From Actinophytocola xinjiangensis (lineage in GTDB: Bacteria; Actinomycetota; Actinomycetes; Mycobacteriales; Pseudonocardiaceae): a DNA stretch of 64,000 nucleotides. The stretch covers positions 1,054,001-1,118,000 of the forward strand of contig NZ_MSIF01000001.1 in assembly GCF_001921215.1 (NCBI RefSeq). Reading direction: 5' to 3'. This document shows, piece after piece, positions 51,801 to 61,800 of the stretch. Each line of letters begins with the position of its first letter. The first letter of the stretch is position 1. Made by a program: the position numbers and the translations under genes. The notes below the pieces were generated by a model, which made no database searches, was not told where the DNA came from, and worked only from the letters and a program-made list of their open reading frames with translations.

Positions 51801-53720
51801 GTCGGGACCGTCCTGGACGCCGCCCTTGCCGCACCGGACCGCCCCCTGTACACCCTGCCGGTCGACGGCCCGCCGGAACCGGTCGCCGAGCGGACCCTCG
51901 TCGTCGAGGACGACCGCGTCCACCGCGTGTTCGAGCGCCGGGTCCGGGAGGCCCCCGACCGGGTCGCCGTGACCGACACCGACCGGACCATGACCTACGC
52001 CGAGCTCAACGCGGCCGCCAACCGGCTCGCCAGGGTCCTGCGCGGCCACGGGGTCGGACCGGAGCATCCGGTCGTCGTCCACCTGGGACGAACCGTCGAC
52101 GCCGTGGTGGCCGTCCTGGCGGTGCTCAAGGCCGGTGGGCTCTACGTTCCGCTCGACACCACCCACCCGCCGCGGCGACTCGGCCGCACGGTGGCGCTGT
52201 CCGGCGCGCGGATCGTGGTCAGTGACCGGCCGGACGTCCCGGGCGCGGACGCGTTGACCGTGGTGCACCCGACCGCCGGCGCGGCCGGATCCCCGGCCGA
52301 CCTGGACGTCCCCGTCGACGGCGGGAACCTCGCCTACCTGGTCTTCACCTCCGGATCGACCGGTGAGCCGAAAGGGGTGGCGGTCGAGCACCGCAACCTC
52401 GTGCGCCTGTTCCCGGCCTGCGCGCCGTGGCTGGCCGCCGGGCCGGACGACGTGTGGTCACTGTGCCACTCACTGGCCTTCGACGTCTCGGTGTGGGAGA
52501 TGTGGGGCGCGCTGCTGCACGGCGGCCGGCTGGTCGTCGTGCCCGACGAGGTCCGCCGCGAGCCGGGGGCACTGCTCGACCTGCTCGACCGGCACGGCGT
52601 GACCGTGCTCAGCCAGACCCCGTCGGCGTTCACGAACCTGCTCACCGAGGACGGCGCGGCGCTGGACCGGGCGGCCCGATCGCTGCGGGCCGTCGTGTTC
52701 GGCGGTGAGGCCCTGGACTTCCGGTCGCTCGCGCGGTGGACCGACCGGTTCGGGGTCGACCGGCCGTGCCTGGTCAACATGTACGGGATCACCGAGATCA
52801 CCGTGCACGGCACCGGGCACCGGATCACCGCCGCCGACCTGACCAGCGACCGGAGCGTCATCGGCCGGCCACAGCCCGACCTGAGGATGGACGTGGTGGA
52901 CGCGGACCTCGCACCGTGCGGCGTGGGGGTCGTCGGCGAACTGCTCGTCGGCGGGGCGGGGGTCGCGCGCGGCTACTGGGGCCGTGGCGGGCTGACCGGG
53001 GAGCGTTTCCTGCCCGATCCCTTTCGTCCGGGGCAACGGGTGTACCGCACGGGTGACCTGGTGCGACGTCGTGCGGACGGGGTGCTGGAGTACGTCGGCC
53101 GCGTCGACAGCCAGGTGAAGGTTCGGGGGTTCCGGGTCGAACCAGGTGAGGTCGAGTCGGTGCTGCTGCGGGCGCCCGGGGTGACCGGTGCGGTGGTGGT
53201 GGGTGACGGGGACCGGCTGGTGGGTCATGTGCTGGGAGACGTGGACGTGGGCGCCGTGCGGGGTTTCGTCGCCGACGTGCTGCCGGAGTACATGGTGCCC
53301 TCGCTGGTTCGGGCAACGACGTTTCCGTTGACGGCCAACGGAAAGGTGGATCGCGACGCGCTGTCCTCGCGGACCGTGCGGCCGGCCGTGGCCGCCGGGT
53401 TCGTGGCGGCCAGGGACCGTGTCGAGCGGGTGATCGCCGGGGTGTGGGGCGAGGTGCTCGGCGTGGATCGGGTCGGGGTGTTCGACAACTTCTTCGAACT
53501 GGGCGGGCACTCCCTGGCGGCGGTCCTGGTCCAGTCCCACCTGGACGGTCGCCTGCCGCGCCCGGTCAGCGTGCTCGACCTGTTCCGGTACCCGACGGTC
53601 GCCGCGCTGGCCGGGTCGGTGACCGGTGCGACGACCACCGAACCCGCCAGCCGGGACCGGGGCAGCTCCCGGCGCGACGCGCTCGCCAGGTTCGCCAACA
53701 ATCCGAGGAACCCACGATGA
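48852..53720 (+). CDS. NRPS: A-PCP-C-A-PCP
   Basis: 1622 residues. A1 about 5-490 (FTSGSTGTPKG; FDVSFQEIF; YGPTETH), PCP1 Ser530 (GGHSL), C about 575-1000 with HHLVLDG (709-715), A2 about 1015-1500 (FTSGSTGEPKG; FDVSVWEMW; YGITEITVHG), PCP2 Ser1554. There is no C domain before A1, so this protein may start a chain or pair with a C domain on another protein, such as the lone C encoded next. A1 pocket D-V-Q-F-V-A-Q-V-V resembles proline codes of type DVQxIAHVV. A2 pocket D-V-W-S-V-G-M-V-H is closest to threonine DFWNIGMVHK with three changes. Both are tentative. Start GTG 48852 overlaps the oxygenase stop. Confidence 0.9.
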   Translation: MIRPVTERLAERVAADPDAVVVVDGTRSLSYAELDAEANRLANWLIGEGVGPDGLVGLCLDRTVDHVVAVVAVLRTGAAYVPLDRSYPPARLRLMLEHSGVATVLVDATTAGVLPEVPGVRQVDLGGIPPGSDADCGRVVDLDDLAYLMFTSGSTGTPKGVMVTHRVVGNLLGWQCTGQPGRTTAQYAPTSFDVSFQEIFATLLTGGRLVVVPEPARRDLDALLDLVATHRVERWFLPAGVLHWAVEALRDNDVAAGSLRELVLAGEQLTVTGTIRELAARHGWVLRNQYGPTETHVVSEFVLDGDPARWPDLPPIGAAIPGVDLRVLDRDLAPCDEGELFVGGVAVGRGYRGCGGATGERFVPDPFRPGERLYRTGDVARRRADGVLEFVGRVDDQVKVRGVRVEPGEVAAVLSAEPGVREVRVVVREDVPGTRRLVAYVVGAVDRAELRSRAARVLPEHLVPAAFVVVDELPLTENGKLDRAALPAPATGGRWPEDEVERLIAGVWAEVLGVDRVGASDTFLELGGHSLSASRVVARLRASFPGVTLADHLRHPTVAGLAAALRPRFRVPTEEPVPHRETRALSAGQRGLWLSERTHPGTAAYHVPIAVDLRGPLDQAALHAGLNALTERHSELRACFPLVDGRPVRRISPAGDCPLTLLHAESVDAAHDQVVRAARQPFDLESGPLTRAVLVRVTPEHHLLLWTAHHLVLDGVSVDVLVTELALAHRAAGLPRPPGAYDRYVLHQSTLAGEVRYAESLAYWRERLVSVPPVDLPAVRPRPPVRTLAGAATSVRLGEDLTRRLREYARHSATSLFTVLLTGYAIMVRRHSGQHDLAIGTFLTDRPLPELDRTVGFCVNTVVLRATLTGGRTFTETHRLWDDTLVEAVEHGHVPFDDLVAELAVRDPARHPVFQVAFGFEERPWARGWSLPGLSASPFPVDLGAAKYDLETVAVDHGDSVELRAEYTTDLFDEATVRRMLTDVGTVLDAALAAPDRPLYTLPVDGPPEPVAERTLVVEDDRVHRVFERRVREAPDRVAVTDTDRTMTYAELNAAANRLARVLRGHGVGPEHPVVVHLGRTVDAVVAVLAVLKAGGLYVPLDTTHPPRRLGRTVALSGARIVVSDRPDVPGADALTVVHPTAGAAGSPADLDVPVDGGNLAYLVFTSGSTGEPKGVAVEHRNLVRLFPACAPWLAAGPDDVWSLCHSLAFDVSVWEMWGALLHGGRLVVVPDEVRREPGALLDLLDRHGVTVLSQTPSAFTNLLTEDGAALDRAARSLRAVVFGGEALDFRSLARWTDRFGVDRPCLVNMYGITEITVHGTGHRITAADLTSDRSVIGRPQPDLRMDVVDADLAPCGVGVVGELLVGGAGVARGYWGRGGLTGERFLPDPFRPGQRVYRTGDLVRRRADGVLEYVGRVDSQVKVRGFRVEPGEVESVLLRAPGVTGAVVVGDGDRLVGHVLGDVDVGAVRGFVADVLPEYMVPSLVRATTFPLTANGKVDRDALSSRTVRPAVAAGFVAARDRVERVIAGVWGEVLGVDRVGVFDNFFELGGHSLAAVLVQSHLDGRLPRPVSVLDLFRYPTVAALAGSVTGATTTEPASRDRGSSRRDALARFANNPRNPR

Positions 53721-55027
53721 ACGACAACCCGCTGGCCGGTCCCGCGTCCTACGCACAGGCGCACCGCCACGCCATGGAAGCGGCCCAACCCGACCATCCA
53801 CAACGGACGATGCGGACCGCATACCGCCTTCGCGGCCCGCTGGACACCGGGCGGCTGGAACGCGCCTTCCACACCGTCCTCGCCCGGCACGACGCGCTGC
53901 GGATGGCGTTCACCGAACACCGGGGCGAGCTGCGCTACGAGGTCCACGACAGCGTGGACTGGCACCTGTCCCGGGAACCCGACGTTCCCGTCGACGGCGG
54001 ACCGGTGCCGCCGGAACTGTTGGGGGAACTGGACGTCAGCGACCCCTTCGCGCGACACACACCGCCGCTGGTGCGGGCCAGGACCTGGCGACTGGGCACC
54101 GACGACTGGCTGCTCGCCCTCACCGTCGACCACATGATCGCCGACACGTCGGCGGTCGAGGTGCTCACCGACGAGGTCGGCCGCGCCTACCACGGCGAGC
54201 GGTTCGCCGACCCCGCCCCGAGTTTCGCGCACTGGATCGCCGACCAGGCCGACTACCTCGACGGCCAGGCCTGCGCCCCCGACCGGGACTACTGGGACCG
54301 CACCCTCGCCGGCAGGGCCGCCGGCTGGGACACCCCACTGCCCGACTTCGGGACCTCAGCGCAGGAGTCGGGCCACCGGACCAGGTCGCTGCCGCCCGCG
54401 GTCGCCGCGAACGTCTCGGCGTTCGCGAAGCGGCACCGACTGACCCCGTACATGGCCTACCTGTCGGCCGTGGTCCTCTGCCTGGCGCGGCGCACCGGCG
54501 ACCCGGACGTGTGCGTGCTCGGAACCACGGTCAACCGCTCGCGGGCCACGCGCGGACTGGTCGGGTGGTGCGCCCACGGCCTGGCGTACCGGGTCGACGT
54601 GTCCCCGGCGAGGACCCCGGTCGACCTGGCCCTGCTGGTCCGGGCCGGTTGTCTCCAGGTGCTCCGGCACCAGCGGTACCCGCTGCTGCGCTGGCGGTTG
54701 GACAACCGGCCGGGCGAGCACGGGCAACGGCTTCGCCGGCCGTACGTGTTCCTGCACCCGATCACCGAGTACTTCACCCCGCCCCGGTTCGTCGGGCTCA
54801 CCACCGAACTGGTCGAGGGCACCGCGGTCGAGGCCGATCCATGCCTCGGTTTCCTCGTGCGCGCCCTCCCCACCGGTGGGATGAGCCTCGGCCTGCACTA
54901 CGGCGGCTTCGGCTACGACGACGACCGGGCCGACGCGCTGCTCGCCGACCTGGAGGAGTCGGTGCGGCTACTGGTCGACCAGCCGGACACCGACCTGACC
55001 CGCCTGCTCCCCGACTGGCCGGGCTAG
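53717..55027 (+). CDS. Free-standing condensation-type domain
   Basis: 436 residues with a condensation-domain fold only: YRLRGPLDTGRLERAFHTVL, LTVDHMIADTSAVEVL at the active site and YVFLHPITEYFTPP later. The motif is DHMIADT in place of HHxxxDG: the second, catalytic His and the Asp remain, while the first His and the Gly are lost. Lone C domains may condense carrier-bound chains with free amines or alcohols, or serve a module lacking its own C domain. It is the last gene of the plus-strand operon (ATGA overlap upstream, TAG at 55025-55027). Confidence 0.78.
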   Translation: MNDNPLAGPASYAQAHRHAMEAAQPDHPQRTMRTAYRLRGPLDTGRLERAFHTVLARHDALRMAFTEHRGELRYEVHDSVDWHLSREPDVPVDGGPVPPELLGELDVSDPFARHTPPLVRARTWRLGTDDWLLALTVDHMIADTSAVEVLTDEVGRAYHGERFADPAPSFAHWIADQADYLDGQACAPDRDYWDRTLAGRAAGWDTPLPDFGTSAQESGHRTRSLPPAVAANVSAFAKRHRLTPYMAYLSAVVLCLARRTGDPDVCVLGTTVNRSRATRGLVGWCAHGLAYRVDVSPARTPVDLALLVRAGCLQVLRHQRYPLLRWRLDNRPGEHGQRLRRPYVFLHPITEYFTPPRFVGLTTELVEGTAVEADPCLGFLVRALPTGGMSLGLHYGGFGYDDDRADALLADLEESVRLLVDQPDTDLTRLLPDWPG

Positions 55028-55030
55028 CGG

Positions 55031-55771
55031 TCAGGTCAACCAGTCGCGCAGCGCGGCGGCGACCGCGTCCGGCGCGTGCTCGACCAGCCACCGCCCGGTC
55101 GCCGCGACGTCGTCGGTCTGTGCCGGCCGGGTGGTCTGGCGCCGCCACCCGAGCAGCTCACCGCGCCGCAGACCACGGTCCTCGGCGCCACGCAGGGCGA
55201 CGACGGGAACGTCCAGCGGTGGCGCCGGCCGGTGGCGGTAGTCGGCGAACAGGGCGAAGTCGGCGCGGACGGCGCGTTCGGCCAGGCCGAGGAAGACCGG
55301 GTCGTCGGGCAGTTCGTCGGGGACGCCGTCACCGCCACGCAGGTACTCCCACAGCGTGGTCGCGGGGAGTTCCGCCACGCGGTGCGGGATCGGCGCGACG
55401 TCCGGCGCGGCCGCCGACAGCACCGCCAGGACCGCCGGCGGCCGGACGAGGTCGGCACGCAGCGCGCGGGCGATCTCCAGTGCCAGGTAGGCGCCGCCGC
55501 AGCTGCCGAGCAACGCGAAGGGCCGCGCCGGCGTGCGGGACACCTCGGCCGCGACCGCGTCCGCCAGGTCCCGCACCAGGGGGAGGAACTCGGTGCGGGC
55601 CGGCTCATGCGCCCGGGCCAGCCGACCCGGCAGGTCGACACAGCGCAGCGCGCAGCCGACCGGCAGGGCACGCGCGAGCGGCGCGAGACCGGTCAGGTTC
55701 CCGCCAGCGTGGGGGAAGGCGTAGACGACCGGGCCGGCGCCCGCGACGTCCTCCAGTACCGGTGTGAACAT
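55031..55771 (-). CDS. Type II thioesterase
   Basis: 246 residues, alpha/beta hydrolase of the RifR/type II TE group: VVYAFPHAGGNLTGLAPLAR at the oxyanion region, nucleophile Ser90 in LLGSCGGAYLALE, then the lid and a late Asp (VALRGAEDRG). The elbow GSCGG departs from the common GHSMG. Such enzymes remove aberrant acyl groups from carrier proteins. It is the last gene of the minus-strand operon, 3 nt after the NRPS stop, and its own stop lies 3 nt from the convergent C-domain gene. No integrated TE was seen in any module. Confidence 0.88.
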   Translation of the reverse strand: MFTPVLEDVAGAGPVVYAFPHAGGNLTGLAPLARALPVGCALRCVDLPGRLARAHEPARTEFLPLVRDLADAVAAEVSRTPARPFALLGSCGGAYLALEIARALRADLVRPPAVLAVLSAAAPDVAPIPHRVAELPATTLWEYLRGGDGVPDELPDDPVFLGLAERAVRADFALFADYRHRPAPPLDVPVVALRGAEDRGLRRGELLGWRRQTTRPAQTDDVAATGRWLVEHAPDAVAAALRDWLT

Positions 55772-55774
55772 GGT

Positions 55775-58700
55775 TCAGTCCTCGGTCCTCTCGCGCAGCC
55801 GCTTGCCGAGCAGCGCCGGGGTCGGGGCAGCGAACAGCGTTTCGTGGTCGACCCGGTGGCCGAGCCGGTCGATCTCCCTGAGCAGTTCGGCGGCCCGCAG
55901 GGAGTGGCCGCCGTTGAGGAAGAAGTTGGCGTCGGCGCCGAGCCCCGGCAGCCCGAGCAGCCCGCGCCAGAGCTCGATGAGCTCGCGGACCAACGGATCC
56001 GCCGGCGGCGGCTCGGTGACCGGTGTGGTGGGCAGCAGCCCCGCGAGGCCGAGGTGGTCGACCTTTCCGTTGCGGGTGAGCGGGAAGTCCGCCACCGGCA
56101 CGATCCGGTTCGGCACCTCGTGCGGTGGCAGCCGGTCGCGGGCGTGGCGCCACACCGCGTCCACCAGATCGCCGGGGTCGTCCTCCCGCGCGGGCCGGAC
56201 GAACGCGGCCAGCAGGTCGTCGCCGTGCGGTCCCTCGGTGAGGCAGACCGCCGCCGCCGCGACACCGGCATGACGCTCGATCACGGCCTCCACACTGCCC
56301 AGCTCGATCCGATGGCCACGCAGCTTGACCTGCCGGTCGGCCCGACCGTGCAGGACAAGCGACCCGTCGGCGCGCCAGCGAGCCAGGTCACCGGTGCGGT
56401 AGCGGCGCGCGGTGCCCTCACCGACGAACCGCAGACCGGTCAGCTCCGGCTGGTCGAGGTAACCCTCGGCCAGTCCGGTACCGCCGATCCACAGCTCGCC
56501 GACGACACCGGGCGGGCACCGCCGGCCGGCCTCGTCCCGGATCTCGACGATGGTGTTGGCGATCGGCCGGCCGATGGTGACCGGTTCGGACACCGGCGCG
56601 GTGACGGTGGCGAGGGTGGACCAGATGGTGGCCTCGGTGGGTCCGTAGGCGTTGAACACGGCACACCCGGTGGCCAGGATCTGCTCGGCCAGCGCGGCCG
56701 TGAGCGGTTCGCCGCCGCTGATCGCCCGCACCCCGGTGAGCCGGCCGGCGGCGACCGGGGCCAGTTCGCGCCACAGCGTCGGGGTCGCCTGGACGACCCC
56801 CACCCGCCGCTGGGTGACCAGGTCCAGCAGGGCACTCGGGCGCCGCCGGACCTCGTCGTCGGCGACCACCACCGTCGCCCCGCTGACCAGCGGCATCAGC
56901 AGTTCGAGCGCTGACACGTCGAAGCCGAACGTCGTGGACCACAGCACCCGGTCCGACGGCCCGACCGCGAGCCTCGCGGCGAGGTCGCCGACCACGTTGA
57001 CCATCGCGCGATGACCGACCACCACGCCCTTCGGTCGCCCCGTCGTGCCCGAGGTGTGGATGACCACCGCCGGCTCCTCCGCCCGCGCACCACGCGGACG
57101 GCCCGGTGCCGTGTCCGGCGGCCGCGCCAGCAACTCGGCGACGTCGACCACGACCGGCACCGCCACCTCGGGCGCCGCCCCCGCCGGCACGAGCAGGCCC
57201 GCCGCACCGTCGAGGTAGGCCTGAGCCAGCGCGGCCGGGAGCGTGGGATCGACCGGGACGTAGGCCGCGCCGACCGACCAGACGCCGAGCACGGCGGCGG
57301 CCAGCTCAGCGCCCCGGTGACCGACCACCCCGACCCGGCGGCCGGGGGTCACCCCGAGCCGCTCCAGCTGTCGGGCGACCCGCTCCGCGCCGGCCAGCAG
57401 GTGCCGGTAGGACCACGTCGTGGTGCCGTGGACGATGGCGGTGTGGTCGGGCCAGGTCCGTGCCGCCGCGTGGATCCGGTCGAGCAGGGTGGCTTCGTCC
57501 ACGGCGGTGGCCGTGGCGTTGACGTCGTCGAGCAGCCGGCGGTCCTCGGGGCTGGTGATGTCCAGGTCGGCCACCGGACGGTCCGGCGTGGCGTGCGCGG
57601 CGGCCACCAGCGGGGCGAACCTGCGCAGCATCGCCTGGATCTCGTCGTGGTCGTGGATCTCGCTGCCGAACCAGCCCCGCAGGGTCACCTCGGTCGTGCC
57701 GAGTTCCGCGGTCAGCTCCAGGTCGGTGCGGCACCCGATCCGGTGTACCCGGACGCCGCCACCGTCCGACGGTGTTCCCCGGGCGACCGGCAGGAGGTTG
57801 ACCACGTGCCGGAACAGCGGTGCGCGCCAGTCGGCGCTGCGGTGCCCGGCGTGTTCCAGGACGTCCTCGAAGGACACGACCCGGCCGGCGAGGATGTCGC
57901 GCATCGCGGCGCGCGCCTGGGCGACGAGGTCGCGGAAGGTCGTGCCGGGTCCGAACCGGACGCGGACCGGGACGGTGCTGACGTGGAACCCGACCGCCCT
58001 GACGGCCGTCGCCGGCCGGACGTTGACCGGGACACCGAGCACCAGGTCGGCACCGGCGCCGTGCCGGTGCAGCAACGCCGCGCTGGCCGCGAGCATGACG
58101 ACGCTGTCGCTGACCCTCATCTCGCCACGCAGCCCCGCCAGAGGCCCGCGATCGGTGAGCCGGACGGCCGCCATCCCGCAGCTGAAGCGCGGCGAGCCGC
58201 TGACCGGCCGGGCGCCGTCGAGGCTCATCCCGGCGGAGTCGGCGCCCGCCAGGTTCTCCACGCAGTCGCGCACCGAGGCGGCGTCGGGTCGCGGCTCGTG
58301 GAAGCTCGGCACCACGGCCGGCAGTTCCGCGCCGTCACCGCCGGCCAGCCGGGTGTAGTCGCGGGTGAAGTCCTCCGCGAGGATGCCCAGCGACAGCCAG
58401 TCGACGACGATGTGGTGCGCGACGACGACCAGCGCGCTGCCGCCCGGCAGCCGGACGTGGGTGGCACGGACCAGCGGACCGGCCGCGAGGTCGAACGGCC
58501 GCTCGGTCAGCCCGGCGACGAGCTCGTCGAACGCCGGTACCGAGTCCGTGCCGGCGCCGACGATGTCCAGGGGGATCTCGAAGGCGTCCGGTGCGGCGAC
58601 CCGTCGGGTCGGTGTCCCACCGACGCTCACGAACGTCTGGCGCAGCGCGGCGTGCCGGGCCCCGAGCAGCCGCAGCGCCTCCTGGGCCGGCCACCAGCGC

Positions 58701-58813
58701 AGACGGTCGGGGAACCGGTAGGACACCGCGAGGTTGCCGATCCCGGTCCGCCCGGCGACCTGGTGCAGGAACCACTGGCCGCGTTCCTTGCTGGTGAGCG
58801 GACCGGCGGTCAT
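55775..58813 (-). CDS. NRPS: C-A-PCP, glycine/alanine-like A domain
   Basis: 1012 residues. C domain about 5-430 with HHIVVDW (Gly to Trp at the end of the motif). A domain about 450-920 with HTSGTTGRPKG, FDVSALELL, YGPTEAT, YRTGDLARW and NGKVD. PCP about 940-1005 with GGHSL (Ser971). Pocket residues read D-V-L-Q-I-G-A-I-W, related to the glycine code DILQLGLIWK with three changes, so a small amino acid is likely. ATG 58813 overlaps the PKS stop by 4 bp (ATGA), so the chain probably passes from that PKS to this NRPS. Confidence 0.9.
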   Translation of the reverse strand: MTAGPLTSKERGQWFLHQVAGRTGIGNLAVSYRFPDRLRWWPAQEALRLLGARHAALRQTFVSVGGTPTRRVAAPDAFEIPLDIVGAGTDSVPAFDELVAGLTERPFDLAAGPLVRATHVRLPGGSALVVVAHHIVVDWLSLGILAEDFTRDYTRLAGGDGAELPAVVPSFHEPRPDAASVRDCVENLAGADSAGMSLDGARPVSGSPRFSCGMAAVRLTDRGPLAGLRGEMRVSDSVVMLAASAALLHRHGAGADLVLGVPVNVRPATAVRAVGFHVSTVPVRVRFGPGTTFRDLVAQARAAMRDILAGRVVSFEDVLEHAGHRSADWRAPLFRHVVNLLPVARGTPSDGGGVRVHRIGCRTDLELTAELGTTEVTLRGWFGSEIHDHDEIQAMLRRFAPLVAAAHATPDRPVADLDITSPEDRRLLDDVNATATAVDEATLLDRIHAAARTWPDHTAIVHGTTTWSYRHLLAGAERVARQLERLGVTPGRRVGVVGHRGAELAAAVLGVWSVGAAYVPVDPTLPAALAQAYLDGAAGLLVPAGAAPEVAVPVVVDVAELLARPPDTAPGRPRGARAEEPAVVIHTSGTTGRPKGVVVGHRAMVNVVGDLAARLAVGPSDRVLWSTTFGFDVSALELLMPLVSGATVVVADDEVRRRPSALLDLVTQRRVGVVQATPTLWRELAPVAAGRLTGVRAISGGEPLTAALAEQILATGCAVFNAYGPTEATIWSTLATVTAPVSEPVTIGRPIANTIVEIRDEAGRRCPPGVVGELWIGGTGLAEGYLDQPELTGLRFVGEGTARRYRTGDLARWRADGSLVLHGRADRQVKLRGHRIELGSVEAVIERHAGVAAAAVCLTEGPHGDDLLAAFVRPAREDDPGDLVDAVWRHARDRLPPHEVPNRIVPVADFPLTRNGKVDHLGLAGLLPTTPVTEPPPADPLVRELIELWRGLLGLPGLGADANFFLNGGHSLRAAELLREIDRLGHRVDHETLFAAPTPALLGKRLRERTED

Positions 58814-61800
58814 CGTCCGCGTTCCCGGTCGAGTGCCGACGCGAAGTCCCGCACCGTCGGGGCGTCGAAGATCACCGAGGGATCGAGGTCGACGCCGAAC
58901 TGATCCTGGACGATCGCGAGCACCTCGACGGCGCTGAGCGAGTCCCCGCCCAGGTCGAAGAAGTCGGTGTCGTCGGCCACCTCGGCCACGCTGAAGACGT
59001 CGGACCAGATCCCGCGCACCGCCGCCAGGGTGTCGCCCGGCGCGGGGCGTCCGTTGCCGGTCGTCGCCGGCGGCGCGGCGGCGACCTCCGCCCCGGTGCC
59101 GTCGGTGTGGCGCGGTTCGCCGACGAGCACCTGGGCCGGTGTCCGGCCCTCCAGCAACGCGAGTGCGGTCCGTACGCCGAGCCGGGGGTCCAAACCGGAC
59201 GCCTCGCCGGCGCCCGGTCGCGCGGGTGCCTCGCCGGTGGCCGGCTCCGCCCCGCCGGCCACCAGCATGGTGAAGCCCCGGATCTCCATCAGCGGTCGCC
59301 CGTCGGCCGTGCACAGGTCGATGTCGGCGGTCAGCGACCGGGCGCCGTCCTGACGGATCCTGATGTGGCTGAAGAACTCCGCCGGCAGGTCGTCGTGCAC
59401 CACGACCTGGCGGTAGGTGAACGGCAGGAACAGCTCGGGCCGTCCGTAGCAGAGCATCCCGGTCGCCATGTCCAGCAGTGCCGCGTGGGTCGGGTGCTCG
59501 TCGAGGTCGTCGGCGAACACGTCCGGCAGACGCAGGTGGACGTAGCGCTCGTGCTCGGCGGGCGACCACATCGCCTCGACGACCTCCCAGCGCGGGCCGA
59601 AACTCAGCCGCGCCGCCCGCGAGCGCACGGGCGGCCGGCGGACCAGCGGTTCGGTCCCGGCCAGCCCCGCGACGTCGACCGTGCGCCCTGGCTCGTCGCC
59701 GGCCGGCGCGACGCGTGCCGTCGTGCTGAGTGTCCAGTCCTCGTCGGACCGGAACCACAGTTCCGCCGTCCAGCCCTCGCCCGCCGGCCGGAGATCGACG
59801 CGGACCTCGCACGCCGCCGGTGCGATCAGCGAGGCGCGGAACGTCAGGTCGGTCACCACGACCGGTCCGGTGACCACGCCGCATTCCCGGGTGGCCCGCA
59901 GGACCAGGGCAAGCAACCCGGTTCCGGGCGCGATCGGCACGCCGTCGAGGCGGTGCTCGTCGAGGAACCAGTCGTCCTCGGCGCAGCAGCGGCGGGACCA
60001 GGTCAGTGGTTCGGCCGGGGTGGGGGTGCGGGAGACGCGACCGGTGGCCAGCGCTCGCAGGTCGACCGAGGCCCTGGCGGCCATGCCGACCTCGGTCCAG
60101 GCCGGCCAGTCGACCGAGAGCACCCGGCGGGCGGGGAAGTCACCGCGCAGCGCGACGGCGTCCTGGAAGGCGCAGGCCGCGGCGTAGTCGCCGCTGCCCA
60201 TCACACCGCGCACGCCCGACTGGCTGCTGAACAGCATGGCGAAGTCCAGTTCCGGCTGCTGGCCGAACGCCTCCGCCAGCGCCAGCGTGCCGTGCACCTT
60301 GGGGCGCAACACGGTCATGGCCTCAGCGGGGGTGCGGAACCGCACCAGCCCACCGCCGGCCAGACCGGCGAGGTGGAACACCCCGTGGAACTCGCCGTCG
60401 CCGATCGTCGCCCGCAGCCGGTCGGTGTCGGCGACGTCGCAGGCCACCACGTCGACCGTGGCGCCGAGTTCGGTGATCTCCCGCAGCCGGGCGGAGGTGT
60501 CGGCGTCGAGCGCGGTGCCCGCCCGCCGCTGCAGCAGGACGAGCCGGGGCCGAAGGCCGGTCTCCGTGAGCCCCCTGGCCAGCGCGAGTCCGAGTCCGCC
60601 GAGGCCACCGGTGATGAGGTACCGGCCCCGCTCGCGCAGCGGGGTGCCGGCCGGGTCGGCGCCGACGGTCAGCGGCGACTCCTGGCGGATCCACCGCCGG
60701 CGGCCACGGAGCGCGACGATGTCCTGGTCATCGGTCGCGGTCAGCTCGGCGGCCAGTTCGGCGACCGGTGTCCGGGGGCCGACGTCGACCAGCCGGGCGC
60801 GCTGTCCGGGTTCCCGCCGCAGGGTCAGGGCCAGGCCGTGCAGGGTCGCCTTGGCCGGGTCGATCCGCTCGCAGCCCGACACGTCCGACGATCCGGTCGT
60901 GACGACGACGATCTCCGGTGAGCGGCCCAGCACCTGCGGGGCGCGCTGGGCGAGGAGGAAGAGGCTGAGGAACGTCCGTGACAGGTGGTCCTCGACGGTG
61001 CCGGTGGTCGTCTCGCCGAACTCGTCCAGGGAGACGGCGTGGACCAGCAGGGAGACCTCCCGGTCGCCCAGGTCGCGCAGGGCCGCGTCGAGCGCCTCGG
61101 TGGGGTCGCGCCGGTCCTGGTGCGGCCAGGGCACCGGTACCGGGACGTGCCCGGCGGCCCGCACGGCATCGAGAACGAGGTCGTCGCGGGAGTCCGTGGG
61201 CAGCAGTACCACCGCGGTGCCGGTCGCCGGGCCAGGAGCCGCGGCCGGCCTCGGCCGTTCGGCCCAGCCGGTCCGGTACAGCGGAACCGTCGGCTCTCCG
61301 CGTGGGGTGTCGGCGACGGCCGGCGACTCCGACGGGAGATCGATCCACGCCCGTTGTCGCTGGTAGGGATAGCCGGGCAGGGCTGCCCGGTGAACCGGGT
61401 ACCCGGGATCCAGCGCCGGCCAGCTGACCTGGTGGCCGTGTGTCCAGAGCCGCCCGACCGCCGTGAGCAGCCAGCGGTGGGCGTCGTCGGTGGCCTCCAG
61501 CGGCAGCGCGCACACCGGTGTGGTGGCGGCGAGTCGCTGGCTCGTCGGGCAGTGGGGGGCCAGCAGGACCACCGAGGCGCCGTCGGCGACGTCCTCGGTG
61601 GGGCCGTCCGGGACCGGGGCGCCCATGGTGATCGCGGTGACGGCGTCGGCGACCGCCAGCGCGCCGGTGAGCGTGGCGGCGGCGAACCGCCCGGTTCCGG
61701 TGCCCACGGTCGACACCGGGTCGAGACCCCACCCCCGCAGGGTGCGGGCGAGCGCGACCTGGACCAGGTACGTCGCGGCGGCGTCGCCGCCGCCCAGGCC

